The notes under the pieces: model-generated
Databases searched by the model: none
What the model saw: only the letters and a program-made list of their open reading frames with translations
Told to the model about the DNA's origin: nothing
Position numbers and translations under genes: made by a program
Shown: piece after piece, positions 5,211 through 7,475 of the stretch
How the letters are laid out: each line of letters begins with the position of its first letter
Numbering within the stretch: position 1 is the first letter of the stretch
NCBI GenBank assembly: GCA_029862935.1
Contig: JAOTWK010000169.1
Coordinates: forward strand, 1 to 7,475
Length of the DNA: 7,475 nucleotides
From: Gemmatimonadota bacterium
GTDB taxonomy: Bacteria > Gemmatimonadota > Gemmatimonadetes > Gemmatimonadales > GWC2-71-9
Reading direction: 5' to 3'

Positions 5211-5978
5211 TTACTCTTTCCTTGCTCGTATGGCGACGTAGTCACCTCGGTCGTAGCCCTCGCTGGGCTGTTCCACGCCGTCGTCCGAGTACTTCGGGTG
5301 GACGGTCAGCGTCTGCGCGTACTCCAGATCCACGAATCCAACGGATGCGAGCAGCTCCGCCTTCTCTTCCGTCGTTCGCCATTTGGCCGTGGCGACGAAC
5401 TCGACGGGGTAGGGATGTGGCGGTGAGACACCCCGCAGGTGCGGATCGTCCCAGGCTCCCTGCAACCCGGCCAGTCGGTAGAGCAAGCCGAAGGAGCTCT
5501 CTGCCGGGACGTCAGCGACCACGATCGCACCGCGCGATTTCAAGATCCGATGCCCCTCGGAGAACGCCGCCTTCAAGTTCTCGATGTAGCCGGGCGTCCC
5601 GTTGAGAATCACGGTGTCGAACTCCGCATCGTGGAAGGGCAGCTGCTCCGCCGTCCCGGGAGTGACGGTCATGCCCCGCTTCTCCGCAATGCGAGCCATG
5701 CCCTCCGCCGGCTCAACGCCGTGACGAACGTCGATTCCGTGACTCTTGCGGAGCAACTGCTCGAACAGGCCACTCCCACACCCCACACTCAACGCCTTTC
5801 CAGGATGGGTGAGGAAGTGGCTCAGGAGGAGTAGCTCCGACTCCAGGACGTTGCGGTTCTTCAAGAACCACGCGTCGTATTCTTCCGCGTACTGGTCAAA
5901 CGGCTCTTGCATCATGGGCAGAAATGAATCGCAATTCGTCGAGCAAGAGGTCTCTCTCAACGCTCGGCTCGTGATCAA
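5211..5978 (-). CDS. Class I SAM-dependent methyltransferase (UbiE/Methyltransf_11-like)
   Basis: A Rossmann-fold methyltransferase that uses S-adenosylmethionine; the substrate is unknown. The SAM-binding glycine loop SVGCGSG, an acidic residue in GVEPAEGM at the end of the second strand, GTAEQLPF and FDTVILNGT are motifs I to IV in the right order. RILKSRGAIVVAD follows as the next strand. The start is uncertain. TTG 5978-5976 has a perfectly spaced AGGGAGG (5993-5987, 8-nt gap) and gives 255 residues. ATG 5915 or 5912 begins MQEPFDQYAEEYDAWF, the usual N-terminus of such enzymes (234 or 233 residues), but has no visible ribosome binding site. I chose the TTG because of the ribosome site. 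The gene is first in a leftward four-gene cluster and probably modifies whatever the downstream exporter handles. Confidence 0.88.
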   Translation of the reverse strand: MITSRALRETSCSTNCDSFLPMMQEPFDQYAEEYDAWFLKNRNVLESELLLLSHFLTHPGKALSVGCGSGLFEQLLRKSHGIDVRHGVEPAEGMARIAEKRGMTVTPGTAEQLPFHDAEFDTVILNGTPGYIENLKAAFSEGHRILKSRGAIVVADVPAESSFGLLYRLAGLQGAWDDPHLRGVSPPHPYPVEFVATAKWRTTEEKAELLASVGFVDLEYAQTLTVHPKYSDDGVEQPSEGYDRGDYVAIRARKE

Positions 5979-6263
5979 CGGGTATACCTCCCTCCATCGC
6001 GAAAACGCGCGCAACCAGCACCCGTGCCTGCGGAGGGACTCGTCTTCAGGAAGAGGTCTCGTATCGTCTCAGGCATGGATGTCCAACATACGGAGAAGCA
6101 GAGGTGGCACAAGGAGCGCTGGACGCCGAGACATGCTGGAACCGATGCCCGCCGTGTGCCGCTCGGGGCCTGAGCCATCGACTCGCGGCTCACCGAACGG
6201 GGCTACATCTTATGCGGGCATGGCGGCCACTAATCAGGTGACGACTCGCCCGCGATTGTGGTG
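5979..6263. promoter_or_regulatory. Divergent intergenic region between methyltransferase and Na/Pi transporter
   Basis: This stretch should hold promoters for both directions. On the - strand, TTGGAC followed after 17 bp by TACGAG (reading from about 6091 down to 6063) is a weak promoter candidate for the methyltransferase operon. GTCTC occurs at 6056-6060 and 6066-6070, one helical turn apart and overlapping that candidate. A hairpin with TGAGCC (6171-6176) and GGCTCA (6187-6192) arms lies before the transporter. GGTATACC (5981-5988) is an 8-bp palindrome between the - strand ribosome binding site and the TTG start. A 32-codon + strand ORF (6075-6173) is not supported as a gene. Confidence 0.4.
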
Positions 6264-7436
6264 ATGGACAAGTCACTGCCTGCCCCGGGTCCTGGATCGA
6301 GTACGACGCTGCAGTCGCTGCGTCGCGGCGTGGCCGTTCTTGTCCTGCTTTTCCTCTTCTTGCTGGGTGTCAACGGGCTGTCCGACGGGTTCCGGGCTGT
6401 GGGAGAAGGGGGTCTCCTCGACTCGTTCTTCTCGGCAACCGAGAACCCGTTCATTGGCCTCATGGTGGGGATTCTCGCGACGGCGCTGGTCCAGAGCTCG
6501 TCCGTCACCACGTCGATGATCGTCGCGTTCGTCGCGGCCCCAGAGATGCCGCTGCCGATTGCCAATGCGGTGCCGATGGTGATGGGAGCCAATATCGGGA
6601 CGACGGTCACGAATATGATCGTGTCGATGGCGCACATCGGTCGGAAAGAGGAGTTCCGGCGAGCATTTGGTGTCGCGACGTGCCACGACTTCTTCAACCT
6701 CATGGCGGTAGCCATTCTCTTGCCGCTCGAGCTCCTGACGGGCTATCTGCAGCATACGGCAACGACCCTCGCGTCACTGCTCACGGGACTTGGCGGGATG
6801 GAATACGAGAGCCCGATCAAGGGGGTGCTCAAGGCCGCGCTCGAGCCCGGCAAGAAGCTCATCAGTCTCATGACGTCATCCGAGCAAGTCGGAGGCGCCG
6901 TGCTCGTCGTCCTGAGCGGGGCGACGATCTTTGGCGCTCTCCTCTTTCTCGCCAGAACGTTGAGATCGGCATTGCGGACCCGGGTGGAGGGTGTTGTCTC
7001 CAGGGCGTTCGGGCAGCGAGCCGTCGTGGCGATGTTGCTCGGCCTGATCGTCACGGCCATGGTTCAGTCCAGTTCGATCACGACGTCGCTCCTGGTTCCG
7101 CTCGCTGGTGCCAGCCTTATCACACTGGAGCAGGCGTTCCCGATTACGATCGGGGCGAATATCGGCACGACTGTCACCGCGCTCCTAGCAGCCTTGGCAG
7201 CGACCGGGGTGAATGCGTCATTGGGGATCACGATCGCGCTGGTGCATCTGCTGTTCAACCTGAGCGGAACGCTTCTCATCTATCCTGTCGAACGCGTTCG
7301 GGAGATTCCTCTTTCGGCCGCGCGGTGGTTGGCTGACGCCGTGACCGAGTCGCGGCGGTTGGCGGTCGTGTACGTGATCCTCTTCTTCTACGGGCTGCCG
7401 GCTGTGTTCGCGGTGCTCAACAGCGTACTCGACTAG
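6264..7436 (+). CDS. Na+/phosphate cotransporter family membrane protein (NptA/PNaS type)
   Basis: A 390-residue integral membrane protein of the Na/Pi cotransporter family (type II, SLC34-related), which imports phosphate, or in some bacteria exports it, with sodium. Two inverted half-repeats are clear. The first has QSSSVTTS (about residues 77-84) and GANIGTTVTN (108-117). The second has QSSSITTS (268-275) and GANIGTTVTA (297-306). The QSSS blocks form the substrate and sodium site in this family. Hydrophobic segments flank each block, and the C-terminus is another hydrophobic segment. ATG 6264 is preferred, with two GTG codons directly upstream (6258 and 6261) as alternatives; no good ribosome binding site is visible. 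The C-terminal PhoU-like domain found in longer homologues is absent. A separate ORF beginning 10 bp after the stop may supply it. Confidence 0.94.
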   Translation: MDKSLPAPGPGSSTTLQSLRRGVAVLVLLFLFLLGVNGLSDGFRAVGEGGLLDSFFSATENPFIGLMVGILATALVQSSSVTTSMIVAFVAAPEMPLPIANAVPMVMGANIGTTVTNMIVSMAHIGRKEEFRRAFGVATCHDFFNLMAVAILLPLELLTGYLQHTATTLASLLTGLGGMEYESPIKGVLKAALEPGKKLISLMTSSEQVGGAVLVVLSGATIFGALLFLARTLRSALRTRVEGVVSRAFGQRAVVAMLLGLIVTAMVQSSSITTSLLVPLAGASLITLEQAFPITIGANIGTTVTALLAALAATGVNASLGITIALVHLLFNLSGTLLIYPVERVREIPLSAARWLADAVTESRRLAVVYVILFFYGLPAVFAVLNSVLD

Positions 7437-7446
7437 GCGGAGGCGC

Positions 7447-7475
7447 ATGTTTCGTGAATTGATCAGCATCGTCCG
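7447..7475 (+). CDS. Start of a downstream gene, possibly PhoU-like; truncated by window end
   Basis: ATG 7447 follows GGAGG (7439-7443) and opens MFRELISIV before the window ends, so only nine codons and two bases are seen. It lies 10 bp after the transporter stop and is almost certainly cotranscribed with it. The first residues resemble the beginning of PhoU-domain proteins that often follow PhoU-less Na/Pi transporters. With so few residues this is a context-based guess. Confidence 0.4.

Noticed and set aside
4238..5245. A 335-codon - strand ORF overlapping the aldo/keto reductase in another frame
   Set aside because: Its product is low-complexity Arg/Gly/Pro/Ser-rich, as expected of a shadow frame in GC-rich DNA, while the overlapping frame carries recognisable family motifs.
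6075..6173. A 32-codon + strand ORF in the divergent intergenic region
   Set aside because: No well-placed ribosome site, no family resemblance, and too short to judge.
6230..6715. A 161-codon - strand ORF opposite the Na/Pi transporter
   Set aside because: Antisense to the first transporter half-repeat, whose motifs are unambiguous on the + strand.
1..7475. CRISPR arrays, tRNA or rRNA genes, transposases
   Set aside because: No repeat-spacer pattern, no tRNA cloverleaf or rRNA sequence, and no transposase or integrase motif was seen.

Overview
The window is GC-rich bacterial chromosome carrying seven well-supported protein genes, the first codons of an eighth, and one gene-poor stretch (604-1394) with unusual repeat and hairpin structure. 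The organism cannot be named from the sequence. High GC, strong GGAG/GGGAGG ribosome binding sites, a lipobox-bearing exported beta-helix protein and an A-x-A signal peptide ending in AQQ are all compatible with an uncultivated Acidobacteriota- or Gemmatimonadota-like bacterium. That placement is an inference and a weak one.

Left part, + strand: a compact lysophospholipid acyltransferase-like gene (7-603) is followed by about 790 bp with no confident large gene. That stretch holds a perfect TGTGA-N6-TCACA palindrome (669-684), a tiny cysteine-rich ORF (779-907), a strong 31-nt hairpin (1013-1043), a 51-codon ORF starting with a clear signal peptide (1132-1287), and a helically phased array of GACGG repeats with an inverted counterpart (1246-1330). 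The array lies just upstream of a lipoprotein with a right-handed parallel beta-helix (1395-2567).

Middle part, - strand: four closely spaced genes read leftward from about 5978 to 2581. In transcription order they are a class I SAM methyltransferase, an aldo/keto-reductase-fold protein that lacks the usual catalytic tetrad, an ABC-2 membrane permease, and its ABC ATPase, which overlaps the permease stop. The permease/ATPase pair is of the DrrAB-like exporter type. Together the four look like a small-molecule modification and export operon of unknown substrate. It meets the beta-helix gene tail to tail with only 13 bp between the stops.

Right part, + strand: a divergent intergenic region (about 5979-6263) separates the operon from a Na+/phosphate cotransporter-family gene (6264-7436), which carries both signature half-repeats. 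A further ORF begins 10 bp later, has a good ribosome binding site, and is cut by the window edge. Its first residues and position suggest a PhoU-like partner.

The most unusual non-coding signal is the 10-bp-phased GACGG array. The most unusual protein is the tetrad-less aldo/keto reductase.
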